From contig JBAMJV010011129.1 of the NCBI GenBank assembly GCA_037951105.1, forward strand, positions 1 through 64,000: a stretch of 64,000 bases of DNA, written 5' to 3'. Position 1 is the first letter of the stretch. Each line of letters begins with the position of its first letter. This DNA is from Echinarachnius parma (lineage: Eukaryota; Echinodermata; Echinoidea; Clypeasteroida; Echinarachniidae). The notes under the pieces are model-generated. The model searched no databases and was not told the origin of the DNA. It saw nothing but the letters and a program-made list of their open reading frames with translations. This document shows positions 34,947 through 46,883 of the stretch, piece after piece. The translations under genes were made by a program, and so were the position numbers.

Positions 34947-35205
34947 AGGTTCGGATTCACAAAGGAGGTTTGTACAAACCATGGTTTAAACCATGGTCTA
35001 CATCTTTGGAGTGCCATTTGTAAACTGATGGAGAAAGAATGTAAACTCCTTACTTGTTAACAATGTTGATAGTACACATTTACAAAATACACCAAATAAA
35101 TGTGTGTCTTCTCACATGGTGAAATTTGTTGGTTAGCAAGCACTAACATTTTAGACCATGGTTTAAACCATGGTTTGTACAAACCTCCTTTGTGAATCCG
35201 GGCCA
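34947..35205. mobile_element. foldback element with palindromic arms
   Basis: Arms GGATTCACAAAGGAGGTTTG ... CAAACCTCCTTTGTGAATCC extend inward through a 24 bp self-complementary stretch built from AAACCATGGTTT twice. It abuts the right TTAA of the preceding MITE. Confidence 0.85.
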
Positions 35206-36531
35206 AATAGTTGGTCATGTAAACTTGTCTAACAAACTTGTGTCTAACTTGATTATTGGAGAGACTATTTGGTTTTGGTATAACACCCACTCTCTTTAAA
35301 CCACATCCCCAGTTTCAGTCCTGAATGGGTTAATATGTCTCATTATACTCGTTTTGTATTACTTTAAATTAAGGAATGACTCTCAAGCAAAGAGAAAGAG
35401 TCTGTTTGGACTATTTAGGTAGGTTGCGGAAAAAAAACAAATTGTTCTGTGCCTATTTCAGAAAAATTGCTTGGTTTTAAGAAAAAAATGGTTAATTATT
35501 TGGGGCTTATTCATAATATAAGCAAAATTCTAGCCAAGGGCCCCTCCAAAGCAAAAATTCTCTCATTTCTAAGCAAAAGCCTATCAAAGCAAAACTGCTT
35601 TGTGGTTTTATGAATACTAAAAACCCTGGGCATTGTGTGAAAGTCTTTGCTAGGTTTATCTACGCTGATTGATTGTCTAATTTGTATGGAACTAAACAAC
35701 ATCTAGATGCTGGTGTAAAGCACGGTGAACAGAAATGACCCTGAGCAATAGGAACAACACACTGAATACCTGTCAGTACTACATGTAGACTATAAAAAAA
35801 AAACATTACTATTTATCTATCAAGGTCGCCAGAAACAAAAGTAAAAATAGATCAACAAATGCTACATATTAGTAACTTCTTCACCTTTATTATTCCCTCT
35901 TATCTTTCCTTCTATATTCCTGCCATCATAATAGCACCCATCCCCATTCTCTTGCAATTTCAATCCTGCATTAGTGATACCTTTGGTGATAATTGATTTG
36001 CTTCAAGTAAATGTCTTTTAGCTTAACTCTATCAAATTTAAAATAACATAGTTACATCTCTTTTTTAACTCCCATATGATCTACAGTGGCTCTCACTTTG
36101 TACACAATCTCTGCATATAACATAAGAGTTCCCCCAATTTCACCAATATCATGCTGTTCCCATGGAATTAATTCATGGTCCACCAGGTTCCTGTGGGCAA
36201 TGGCTTAATCCCACTTATGACACCAGTTCTGTATGCCAGGGCTCATCATTAGCACAGGCCCGCTGGCTCGAGGCCACTAAAAGTTAGTTTCGGGCCACCA
36301 ATATTTCATTAATCCTATTTGTACTTGCACAAATGGGAAACCAAAATAACAGACTTCCAGATGATTTCCAGATATCTTGATTTCCTTGCCCAACTGGGCC
36401 ACAAGGAAAGGGGATAATTCCCAGCACTATGTACTCCCATCCCCGACACTGGCAGTTCTATTTTCCTGTATCCCACTGCTTGACACCAGTTCTACTATTC
36501 TACTGTACTGTATCCCGCTCCTGACACCAGT
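35206..36531. other. probable SYDE 3' UTR / intergenic
   Basis: No open frame of note. A GGCCCGCTGGC...GGGCCACCAA dispersed fragment is at 36255-36300, with relatives near 23740, 51890 and 63030. A minus-strand AATAAA is possible near 35886. UTR extent unknown. Confidence 0.35.
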
Positions 36532-36758
36532 TCAGCAGGCAGAGACTTCAAGGTTTTCAGAGTCCCAGTTGACCTCTGACGAGTCAGATTCTTTCTTCTG
36601 CCGAGCCTCCCCGTCTGAGGGAGACGGACCGTCGTTCAGGTCATCGTTGCTATGGTAACAGCTGTCCTCCTCTTGGTTGTCCGTGGAGACTGGTTCCTCA
36701 GACGATGGCTTGTCGTCTGATCCCTTGCTGGCAGCTTCGTTGTCATCGGTCTCCAGTT
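36532..36758 (-). CDS. SYDE: SYDE last coding exon
   Basis: 227 nt from acceptor CATACAG to TGA (36534-36532), phase 1 in. Acidic, Ser-rich tail with no known domain. Confidence 0.85.
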
Positions 36759-39700
36759 CTGTATGAAAATATCAGATAAATTAAATATATTATGTACAGT
36801 GTTATTAACTTATAATGTTATAACTTGGAATGTTATGAATATTTTTGCGAGAACTAATGTAAAGCTAGAAATTGACAAGTTTCCTTGTGATTAATTTAGA
36901 CTCCAGAAAACTAATGAAACCATTGGCATAAATCGTATGGGCAACTCCAGCGTCACGGACATTACAAACAGACAGTATTTTCATGACTTTCCAATGCCAC
37001 TACTAATTCATACCTCTATCTAATGTCTAGCTTTTATTTTGATTACAAAGCAATAGCCTGGTTAAGTATGCAAAAAAAGTTTCAGAACATTTATCCAATT
37101 CGTTACTGAGTAATTCTGCAAAATGTGCGCCGTCACGGACATTACATTTTTTGGACATGACTTTTTGCATCCATATACATCTTTGCAAAAATCTGTGAGT
37201 TCTGAGACCTCACAAAGGTGATTTAGGTATTCAATTATAGACAAGGCAATGATGAATTGAATCCAAGTTGGATTTTGCGAAACGGGCCAGGTATATGTGA
37301 TCTAGACAACAAAATGTTGCGTCACGGACATTACATTTTTCAGCGTCACGGACATTACAGTTTGTCCAGAGGATTTGATTCATTAAAAAATATACTTTAG
37401 AGCACTCAAAAGACTGAAATTTTAATCTGAAAAGGTAATTTAATTATCAGTCATCAAATTTGGTGCCTTAAATAATAAAAATACCAGAAAATTTGGAAAA
37501 TATAAGGATTTTCCTGAAATTTGCACAGGGTAATCCCATGTGTGGAGTTTCATGTATGGTTTCCGTTTCTCCTATAAGGAGACACCCGAGAATTAAAAAA
37601 ATCATGTGAACTGAAAGATATAATCATAGGATCATGTTGTATGGAAAAATAATCCAGAAAAAATCAATAGGATTTGAAATAGAGCCAATTGTTTTTTTGA
37701 GTTCATGTCCACTTTTTCGTGGAATTGCCCGTATGCAAAATATTTTCTTAAGGGTAGGGGGAGTTAATGAATAACCAATCCCAACTATAATAAAAGATTT
37801 ATAAACAGACCCACACCCATGCATAAAGACTGCACATCTTGTTGGGTCACTACATTAGTCCTGTCCATGATCTGGCATGGTAGTTAACGGCTTTGAGGTC
37901 ACCTTGGGAAATGACTCTGGCAAGTCTGGGTACTGACTAGCAGTTGTTTCCTACATGTAAATCGAGGTCATTCAAATTGAGTCAACCAAAACCTACCTCT
38001 TCTGACTGGCCACACTTCAAGAAGACATGATAAGAGCTCTATGTGCTTCTCTGCGCAGTCCACCGACTTCTCTCTCGCGTCGCCCCTCGCGTCCGGTTTC
38101 ACGTCGGGGGGCCCACGCGAGCCCCGGACACCGCGGCCACCACCGTCCTCCTTCCCCGAGCTCATGAGGACCGGACCAAAGCAGACGGCCAGGTTGTAGG
38201 GTGTCATCTTGTTGGAGTCGCAGTGGATGATGACGTTCTTGAGATGGTCCAGGATGTATTCCACAGTTTCCTGCTATGATTAAACACAAGGACAGGGTGG
38301 TATTTAGAGATTGATATTGAAATGAGGAGGCGTTAAGAGGTTTTTATCAAAAATAAGCTTGAAAAGAAGCCCCTGAAAAAAACATTTAATATTTTCACTA
38401 TACAGGGTGGCCCATAAATAACGGAACGGGGCACTTGTCAAAATAAAGCAACGAAATAGCTGGGTCCATCGGATAGTGTGTCTTTTCAAATGAAAATTGA
38501 TACCAAGAACATTAATTTTGGTCCTGTAGTTTTTGTTTTAGAGCGCTGTGAGTGACACCATGTCAGGGTTCATTTTTCTTCAATTTTGACTGACCTATTG
38601 GCTAAAGAATGATCCGAACGGCGCAACATAGAATTACGGTGCTCTAGCTATTCAGTCGATTGCACATTAACAAAGGTGTCCGCATCATTGTTTACCGTAA
38701 TTCTATGACGAGCCGTTAGGGTCATTCTTTAGCCAATAGGTCAGTCAAAATTGAACAAAAATGAACCCTGACATGGTGTCACTCACAGCGCTCTAAAAAA
38801 AAAACTACACGACCAAAATTAATGTTCTTGGTATCAATTTTTATTTGAAAAGACACACTATCCAATGGACCCAGTCATTCCGTTACTTTATTTTGGGAAG
38901 TGCCCCGTTCCGTTATTTCTGGGCCACCCTGTATAAACAATATCTATTGATGATGACCAGTGAAGGTGGAAAGTAACTTGTCATCTTGTTTTAGTCGCTG
39001 TGGATCATGCCATTCTTGAGCGGGTCCATAATGTACTCTACTGTTTCCTGCTTTGATCAAACACAAAGACAGGGTGGTATTTAGAGATAAATATTTAATC
39101 TAGGTTTTTTTTTAGATAACACTAATAATTCTTCTTTAATATTTATGATAAGAACACTAAGCTGTTTTTATGCATGCAAGTTGTTGCCCAAGTTACACAG
39201 AACAAATCATTGTCAATCTTGACTCACTCTGAACTCAGAAGCATGTAAGCCATCGCTACCAGGATGGAGCATCCGGATCGTACGATATTATTTGCAAGAG
39301 CCTCAATATCACTGTAAACTACAAATAAATCAAACTACAAACAGGGTGCTACATAACTTTTTATTTTTCAAGCCATGACACTACCCAATATGGGCAAGTA
39401 TATTTCTGAACATTTTTAAAACCCCTTGTAGATTATTAAAATATGAAATTTCTATGTACTTTCCTATATTTTGCTTGTTATATTCAGAAAACTACTTTTC
39501 TTGTCTTCCGAAAATACTGTCCTGTATCTGGCTCATCCTTTCCCAGGACAATCTGTCAAGTGCCTATTATATCAAATGTAGTATTACACTGCTGTAAGAA
39601 AGACCAAAACTCACTTTATTTGGCCCACATTGGTCGATGACATTGACGGCGTCATCACCATTGCACACAGGATCATCGGGTGAGGAATGAGTGAGTGTAG

Positions 39701-42699
39701 ATAGCACCTTCTCCATCATACTGGGGGGCATCAGAGGCTCCGGTAACTCCCGCAGATAGTCCTTTAGCACCCCTGCACAAGAAATCAAGGAATATTATTG
39801 TCATCATCATCATTATCATCGTTGATCACATTATCATCATAAAAAACTCATATAATGATCAGTATTCACTGATGTTAAACAGAATATCGAGTGCCCTTTT
39901 CTATCATACTCCGGGACATGAGGGGCTCGGTATCTCCCGGAGATAGTCCTTTAGCAACCTTGCAGAAGGAATCAAGGAATTACATAATCATCATTGATCA
40001 TATTATCATCATAAAACACTCATATAAAACAAACAATATTTACTGATCAATGTTAAACAAATATCGAGTGCCCTTTTCTATCATACTCAGGGGCATGAGG
40101 AGCTCCGGTAACTCCAGAAGATAGTCCTTTAGCACCCCTGCAGAAGGCATCGAGGAATATTTTTGTCATCATTATCATTATTACCATTATTGTTGTCATA
40201 ACCATTATCATTGCATTTTTATCCTGGAATAACAAAGAATATTCATTCATGATGAACCAGTGAACATGGATAGCACCTATTCCCCCTTACTGGGGATACC
40301 AGGGGGTCTTGTAAGCTTGCGAAGATGGTCCTGTAATGCCCCTGCAGAGCGAATCAAATCATTATCATTATCATAATCAATATCAAAATATTATTATAAT
40401 TAACAAAACAAATACAAGTATATAATAATCAATGATTATTAACACGTTCCCGCACATCACAACCAAATTAAAATGACAGAAATATCAGCAAGTTGATTGT
40501 GGTAACTATATAGGGAAGAAGAAGAATTATTAATAACCATTGAGCAATCTTTTCCATCATACTAGGGGGCATGAAGTCTTTTAGCACCCTACAGGGGGAA
40601 TGAAGGACATTCATCATCACCACCACAACCACAAACGTTCTTGTCATGTGTAAGAAGAAAAAAAAGTGGATGGGTGAATATATCAGTAACAATTTCATAA
40701 AAATCATATTTCTAAAATGTTCATACAATAAGAATTTAAGCATATATCTTCACTATTAATACATACTGTATCTTGATGTCACCATACTATTAAGCCATTT
40801 ATAAACAAATGTTCAAACACAAAACCCATACTTCATGTAAGAGTCATGACATAAATGAAAACAATTCAAGTAAACATCTACACACACAGTATTTTAAGTT
40901 TACAATAAATTTTTTCATTATTTTCAAAGAAAAATCTGTAAGCTATCAAAGTGATCCAACAACTTCATGAGATTTTCCAAAAGTGTTTAATGAAGAATTA
41001 AATCATACTCCAATATCATCGTAAGATTCTTCTGAATGATGCTTGAAAGTTATGCTGTAAGTGACCTTGATGATCTGATTGTTAATCCGATAGGCAAACT
41101 TTGATTTATGATCGAAATCGGATAAAAAATTATTCTTCATTCGATGTCAATATTTAGTGTGATTTACTATGATTAAATGTTTTACTCTGTATCAATAATA
41201 TCATAACATATTTCAATTTGTGTTATCTGTAAAGATAATGTTGCATTATTGATAAAGAAAATAAATACTATTCTCGACAAGGCAAAATCTGCATTTTGTT
41301 TTAAATGCTCAGATGAAGAAAGACAAATCCTGATCTTTTTGATTTTTCTCCATGATCTGAAATCGGCAGAAATATGTCGATTAAATGCCGATCCGATGAT
41401 CAGTTACAGCATTATTTGAAAGTTTTGTAGGAAAAGAAATGAAAGAATGCAGTTCACCAAGTGAAAAGTGAAATTTCATGTTAGATTGGATCACCTACTG
41501 CCCATTAATTTTAACTACATGTACAGTATGTCCAATTAAACAGCATTCTGGAACACTTCTCATTCAATCATAAATATCTCCATAATTAGGGAGATATTTG
41601 AAGAAAAAAAATATACCAAAACATTTGATTCTTAAAAGCCACATAACAAGGTACAAGAGAACTGTGAAAGCTCCAAGTGATTTTGGTTGAATTTGACTAA
41701 GTCAATGGATCACTAACGTAATCAGCGAAAAAAATACACCGGGGAGGCGGGCGAATTCGCCCCCATTTGGATCGTGATCAAATGCTTATTAGATGACCAC
41801 TTACAGCATTAGAGCTTAATAGTAGCCCCTGAAATTCAAACAAGAGCCCAGAAATTGGTAGTCCCCGAGATGATAAAAGTAGCCCCCAAAAGTTGGAAAA
41901 GTAGCCCCCGAAAAGGAGCCCCCGAAATAAAAATATTAATTTTTTCGCTGACCGTAATTATAAACATGCAGCGTAGATGCATATTGATTTGAATTTTGTC
42001 TGTTTTAATATTTTATATATATTTAGTTTCCATAATTTATAACTTGCCACCAATGTTTAACAAATATGTTATGTAAATACATAGGGACAAGGACTATATT
42101 TACTTTTGATATATCATTGAGTTTTTTTCAATTCAATTTTATGGATATTGTTTTGCCACTAACATTACGTTATTTCATACAATAGAGAAACATGATCAAT
42201 ACATGATTTAACCTTAAAGGGACTTAGTAACATTGTCCAAATCCTCAAAATAGAATTATAATTCTAGTGGTTCCCTTATACCTTGTTGTATTCGTATTGA
42301 CAATAAAATCACAGGACAGGTTTCGTTTTTTCAAATTTCCCTTTCGTTACAAAGATATGTATGATTGAAGTATTCAGATAAGAAAAACTCTGGGCGAGTT
42401 TTTCTTCTGTGTACAAAGTGAGTGCAGTGAGTTACTGAATATCACTTTGCATTTTCGCTCATTACTTGGCCATACAATGTCCATTTGACTTGAAATTTTC
42501 ACACAATACCCTGTGGACATATGAGATAACAACAATATACATTGCATCAACCATTCATCACTTTTTGCACATGTCAACAAAGTTACTAGATCCCTTTAAT
42601 GCAGCTTAAAGAAGTGTGTAGAGTACATGTACAGTGTATGTGTATCCATGGCACAATGCCAGACATGCAATGTTGAACTACTGTATCCAGTGGCATAGC

Positions 42700-42734
<35 letters not shown>

Positions 42735-45700
42735 CTCCAATAATTGGGAAAATACAATAAAACAAACATTGAAGGGGAAATTTCCCCCCCCCCCCCAAAA
42801 AAAAAAAAAAAAAAAAAAGCACTGACCATACCAGACATCATGGTACTTAGAAAATCATTGTATAAACAAGTTGAGAAAAAAGTAAAGGCAATATTCAATG
42901 TAAAAAAAAGTTAGGGGCGTCCAAAAACTTAAATTTGAGTAATGTATTGATTGGTCAATTATGAAGAGAATGCAATTTATATTAAAACAACATTGTACAA
43001 AAACAATCATAAATGTGTGGAAACACTGGTATGTATTACAGTTTTTGCAAGCATGCATTGATCCTCATTTGTTATGGCCTGTACACCCTTAATCGAACAT
43101 ATGTATATATATTACATTTATAACACAATAAAATGCTGAGCACGAGCAAGTCTTGGATGGCCTTCGAAGCATTATTTCTCTTTACTGTGTACAATCAGTC
43201 CAAGTTGAATCTTGGGCCCCTGCTTTTTCTGCACTGCGAATTCACTGGTATTGCATTGCATTGCACATCCCATATTATAAGCACATGTACATGTATGCAA
43301 ACACACTAACACACAGACACACTGTACCCTAGTATTAAACGCACACATTGCACCCACCTTCGACTGTACACTACATCTACATAATATGCACTTGCTCTAT
43401 GCATCCAATCCAAGACAGCATTTTACCCAATACACACAACACATACCCTGTAACAGTATAATAACACTACTCCTAGATACCAACCACTGCATGCAATGCA
43501 ATGCAATGCAGCGCATACAGCGCGATACACACACCACCACTGCACTCAAATCGCGCCACCAGTATTAGAATGGAAGATGTGTGTTGAATGCATTCAATAT
43601 GCAGCAATAATACATTAGAGCTAGCAGGTTTTTAACATGAGCCCACTTCTATGGCCACTGCTACAGACTTCTGGAATAAGATTATAATGCATCCATATAG
43701 ATCTCCCGGATACATGTTAAGTTCCCTTTTCAAAAGCAATGGTCGTGTGTTTATGTGTATGTTTGTGTGTGTGTGTGTGTGTGTGTGTTTTTGAGGTGCA
43801 TGAATTGTTTACAATCTTCAGTAGATTTCCAGAGATATTTTTTCCCCCACTTGTGTCCATTTTTTGTTTTTAAAGGGAAAGAATAATATTTAATACAAAC
43901 AGGACCAAAATGTGTTCGTCAAGTAGCACCTGTAAACTCATTAACTCATTCCAAACTATAAATGCTACAACATGCATTCCCCATGGACCCTAGCATGCAT
44001 TCCACATGGACCCTAGCACAAATATTTGCAAGACCCGTCCTGAAAGAGTTAATTATAATGTTTTCCCTTTTCTTCATCTAAAATAGACTAGCTGTGTTTA
44101 CATCCTTATATTTACCCTTTTGAATGTACCTATTTACACTTTATTACTCTTTTCAATTAAAAGAGAATATTATGTTGTTCTATTATCATTTATAAGTTAT
44201 GACTTGCTAAATGCTTCAATTCATTAGTACGATTTTGTCAAAAATTGAATTGAATGGAACTAGACTGATTAAATGCAACTAGTTTTTTTACAGAAGTTTG
44301 CATTTTAATAATTCACAATTGAGCCTCTTCTGATTAGTCCATGATGATCATCTTTCCAAATGTATGCAAAATATAGGTTTATCTTATCCTTTTTTAATCA
44401 ACCTTCAAATCAAATCATACTGATTAAGGAAAACAATAATATGTGTGGAATAGCTGTCATACATCAAACTTCCACTTTAGGAGACACACTACAATGAAAA
44501 CATGTGTGTAATTGAGCATGTAATCACAATCAGGCTGGGTGAAGAAGGCATTCTATTTTTAAGCTTTAATCAAAATACAAATTACTTTTCAGGACTTCAT
44601 AGTTTTTACAAGACTATAATTTGACAACTATTTGATTTTCAAAAGATATCATGTACATGTTTATGTTTAAAGGGGACCACCAGGCAAAGAACAACACATT
44701 ATTATATGTTTTGGTACCGTTTTGTGATATCAAATAGATACCCAACATTTTGCAAAGGGTTGTGTAATTCATAAACAAAGCAATTAATTTCCACCACTTA
44801 CGGAACCAATACTATTTCCTGGTTCCATACGGGCCAACCATTTGCGAGTGCGCCAATGCTATTCACGCGTACGTTTGTAGACAATAGATTCCCGGGCGAT
44901 TCGTTCGCTCTGCACACATTAGTCTTCGCAATTCAGACCGCATGAACGCATGCTTTAGAATGGTGATGCATTTTCCAATTATATACTTTTTTTTCTGGAA
45001 ACATATTTTTGTGAACTTGTTGATGGAATGGAATACTAAAGATGTTACCTTTCTTTAATAAGAATATTATTTTTGGGTGGTGGTACCCTTTAAGCACATA
45101 GTATTTCAAATTTATGTTTATTAGCAACACAGCCTAATTAACGAAATATATCTTAGATTAAAAGCCCATGCTCTCCTATTTTGTCAAATACAAACATAAT
45201 ACTTGGCATCATCTAATTCAGAGCTTTTACAAATATAACAGGAAAAGGTTATAAATAACACTCCCAACAACTTTGCATTTCATCTCTTGTGATTGAGAAA
45301 GTTCTTTTGAATGAAAATAAAGAAGATTATAAATGACACTTACGATGTTGTACGTATAATCTTTTTCTTTTCTCATTCAAAGGTTTGTTCATACTTTGCA
45401 TTTGTTACTTGATATAGCAAAACCCTGCATTTGTCTGTAAAAATCCAAACAAAAATTCCAGCCATTACAAAGGCCTCATCACAAGCTTTCATTTGATGCC
45501 TTCTTCTAAATATTGGACAATATTTGGCAAATATATGATTTTTTCAATTTTACTAATAAAAGTCTTTTATATACATTATGTGAACTTACAATGCCCATTT
45601 CTCCAAAACAAGAATGCAGGGTTTTGCTATATCCAGTTACATTTAATTAAAATAAGTTATGAATGAAAAATGAAGGAGATAATAAATGACCCACCTGTGA

Positions 45701-46738
45701 TGATGTTGATGTCTGGATAGTTATCGTAGGAGAGATCAACCAGCGCGCTCGCCGTCTCAAATTCATCGTGCAGCTTCTTCTTCTTCTTGGCCGATCCACA
45801 CACTCGATAAATTCCAATCATTCTGATTCCACGCGACTCAATCTCGTGGATACACTTTTGGACAAGAATGGGTATTAACCTCGGCGACCCCTCCCGCCTC
45901 ACAACAACGTCCAGAGGAACACCAAACAGACCCCTTCTGTCCAGCGAAGGGACTCTCTTGAGTGTTGCGTGGCGCTCTGTGAACACCATGGAAATGTAGA
46001 GGATTCCGCGAGGTTCCATGCGGATGGCTATATTATACACATCATCACGCGCCTTGCCGTGAATCAGAATTTGAGTTAACTTGACGAGTGACTTGTGGCA
46101 GAGCTTCTGCCTACCCTCAGGGTTCCAGCCGTAGTTGTAGACCATAATGCCAATGTCCTGAGCACGCTCAAGGTCAACTTCAAAGCGCTCATCCCAGCAG
46201 AACTCGTCGCGCCCCGTCACGGTGGCCGTCTGGGCCTTGTGGACGGCGTCGATCTCCACCACGCAGTAGAGGTCTCGCACCTGGCTGCGGGAGGTCAACG
46301 TGGGTGCCATCTTGCGACCACCCTGCAAATGCAGGTTGACAATCCCGGAGAACGGGAGATGCCGGCTGTATGTCCTGGCACTCACCTCCCCCTTGATCTT
46401 GGTGAACTGGGTCACGTCGATGTCCAGGGGCTTGCTGTTGGATATCCTCCGAGACTTCTTGTCCGGCGACGGCTTGGGCACGTACTTGCTGGTACTGCCC
46501 GTGCTGTTCTCCTCCCCCAGCGACTCTGTGCTCTGCTCCGATTTCTTCCCCGCAAGGCTCGCCATGCTGATCTTGCGGCCGGGCGTCACGTTGCGCATGA
46601 GAGCCGCCAGTCGCTGCTGGCTGAAGAGGTCAAGGTAGCGTCCACCCTGGCCAGACTTCCTGGACCGACCACTGCCTCCATCCATATCAGCCGTCCGTTG
46701 CTCATCTGGTGTGGAGCGCTGTCTTGTCATGTGTGCAT
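36532..46738 (-). CDS. SYDE: SYDE / syd-1 family C2-RhoGAP protein, 3' part (four exons)
   Basis: Exons in gene order: 46738-45695, 39772-39615, 38270-37997, 36758-36532. They sum to 1703 nt with consistent phases. Numbering from the first in-frame ATG (46730): a Ser/Lys-rich disordered region (1-125), a C2-like domain (about 126-255, RDLYCVVEIDAVHKA, CWDERFEVDLERA), a RhoGAP domain (about 268-455) with GIYRVCGS giving the arginine finger R309, DYLRELPEPL and NLAVCFGPVLM, then an acidic Ser-rich tail ending SENLEVSAC (about 564 residues). Family members are Rho GTPase activators; syd-1/SYDE proteins organise presynaptic sites, and SYDE1 also acts on cytoskeleton and migration. The first visible exon starts inside a codon, so upstream exons exist; I could not find them before 64000. 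A five-lysine run after the finger and a Gly/Arg-rich insert near residue 440 are local features. SYDE1 versus SYDE2 cannot be assigned. Confidence 0.92.
36950..37359. repeat. four copies of a 16-17 bp motif in the last SYDE intron
   Basis: (G)CGTCACGGACATTACA at 36950, 37131, 37320 and 37344, same strand. The flanking sequence is not repeated. Confidence 0.9.
37997..38270 (-). CDS. SYDE: SYDE exon, C-terminal half of RhoGAP
   Basis: 274 nt from CATAGCAG to GTAGGTT, phase 0 in, 1 out. Encodes ETVEYILDHLKNVIIHCD and MTPYNLAVCFGPVLM, a Gly/Arg-rich insert, then CAEKHIELLSCLLEVW. Much richer in GC than its introns. Confidence 0.92.
38403..38931. mobile_element. 529 bp foldback MITE, TA-flanked
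   Basis: Ends CAGGGTGGCCCA ... TGGGCCACCCTG, arms of about 240 bp nearly perfectly inverted, TA immediately outside both ends. Confidence 0.9.
38985..39095 (-). pseudogene. decayed copy of SYDE RhoGAP exon (37997-38270), 5' part
   Basis: Repeats exon sequence GGATCATGCCATTCTTGAGC ... ACTGTTTCCTGC and the flanking intron CAAAGACAGGGTGGTATTTA. Its true counterpart lies 0.7 kb away on the other side of the foldback MITE. Only about 60 exonic bases survive. Confidence 0.85.
39615..39772 (-). CDS. SYDE: SYDE exon, middle of RhoGAP
   Basis: 158 nt from TTGTGCAG to GTGAGTT, phase 1 in, 0 out. Encodes VLKDYLRELPEPLMPPSMM and NVIDQCGPNK. Confidence 0.92.
39886..40602 (-). pseudogene. four decayed tandem copies of the SYDE RhoGAP exon 39615-39772
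   Basis: Copies near 39890-39965, 40068-40145, 40265-40350 and 40541-40602 each repeat the acceptor side and up to ~75 nt of exon. The one at 40068-40145 keeps a TGCAG acceptor and an open frame (VLKDYLLELPELLMPLSM). The one at 40541 joins VLKD to MPPSMMEK by an internal deletion. The first has a 1-base shift. None keeps the exon's 3' half. Confidence 0.88.
40930..41725. repeat. family B repeat interrupted by a second repeat
   Basis: Family B halves at about 40930-41055 and 41410-41725. The intervening ~355 bp starts CTGTAAGTGACC and ends GATCAGTTACAG (inverted ends). Confidence 0.55.
41815..41950. repeat. AGTAGCCCCCGAAA-type dispersed repeat
   Basis: Related blocks are at 59080-59140 and 59685-59745, each followed by AT-rich sequence. 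Confidence 0.5.
42218..42595. mobile_element. TTAA-flanked MITE, family C, copy 2
   Basis: 378 bp, same ends and TTAA flanks as copy 1, high internal identity. Confidence 0.92.
42703..42818. repeat. poly(G), poly(C) and poly(A) tracts
   Basis: About 31 G, then 45 bp on about 13 C followed by about 22 A. Reading frames across them are artefacts. Confidence 0.9.
42836..44670. other. SYDE intron, no gene seen
   Basis: Contains CA/TG-rich and GCATT-rich simple sequence (43245-43265, 43485-43510) and a (GT)n tract at 43765-43790. Confidence 0.5.
44671..45089. mobile_element. TTAA-flanked MITE, family A, copy 2
   Basis: 419 bp, ends AGGGGACCACC ... GGTGGTACCCT, TTAA both sides. Opposite orientation to 16119-16549. 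Confidence 0.9.
45695..46738 (-). CDS. SYDE: SYDE exon with C2 and N-terminal RhoGAP
   Basis: 1044 nt from CCCCCACAG to GTGGGTC, phase 1 in, 1 out. Contains the disordered N-terminal part, the C2-like domain and RhoGAP up to PDINIITG, including the arginine finger in GIYRVCGS. Confidence 0.93.
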
Positions 46739-46844
46739 CTGTGGGGGACGAGAGAAAAATTGAAAGGATATTAGTAAATAAGTCATGATTCACCTCTTTT
46801 TCATTTTAAAATATTTTGATTATACATTTGGATGCATTTTTTTT

Positions 46845-46883
46845 TTGGGGGGGGGGGTGGAGGTGGAGGTGGAGGTGGAGGTG
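46845..46883. repeat. (GGAGGT)n G-rich tract upstream of the C2 exon
   Basis: About ten G followed by GGAGGT repeats. Could form a G-quadruplex on the + strand. Confidence 0.8.

Noticed and set aside
29290-36500. tRNA or other structured RNA genes
   Set aside because: No cloverleaf with A and B boxes or other known RNA signature was recognised. A tRNAscan/Infernal search would be decisive.
46095-46763. 222-codon + strand frame
   Set aside because: Antisense shadow of the GC-rich SYDE C2 exon. The - strand frame has clear C2 and RhoGAP motifs.
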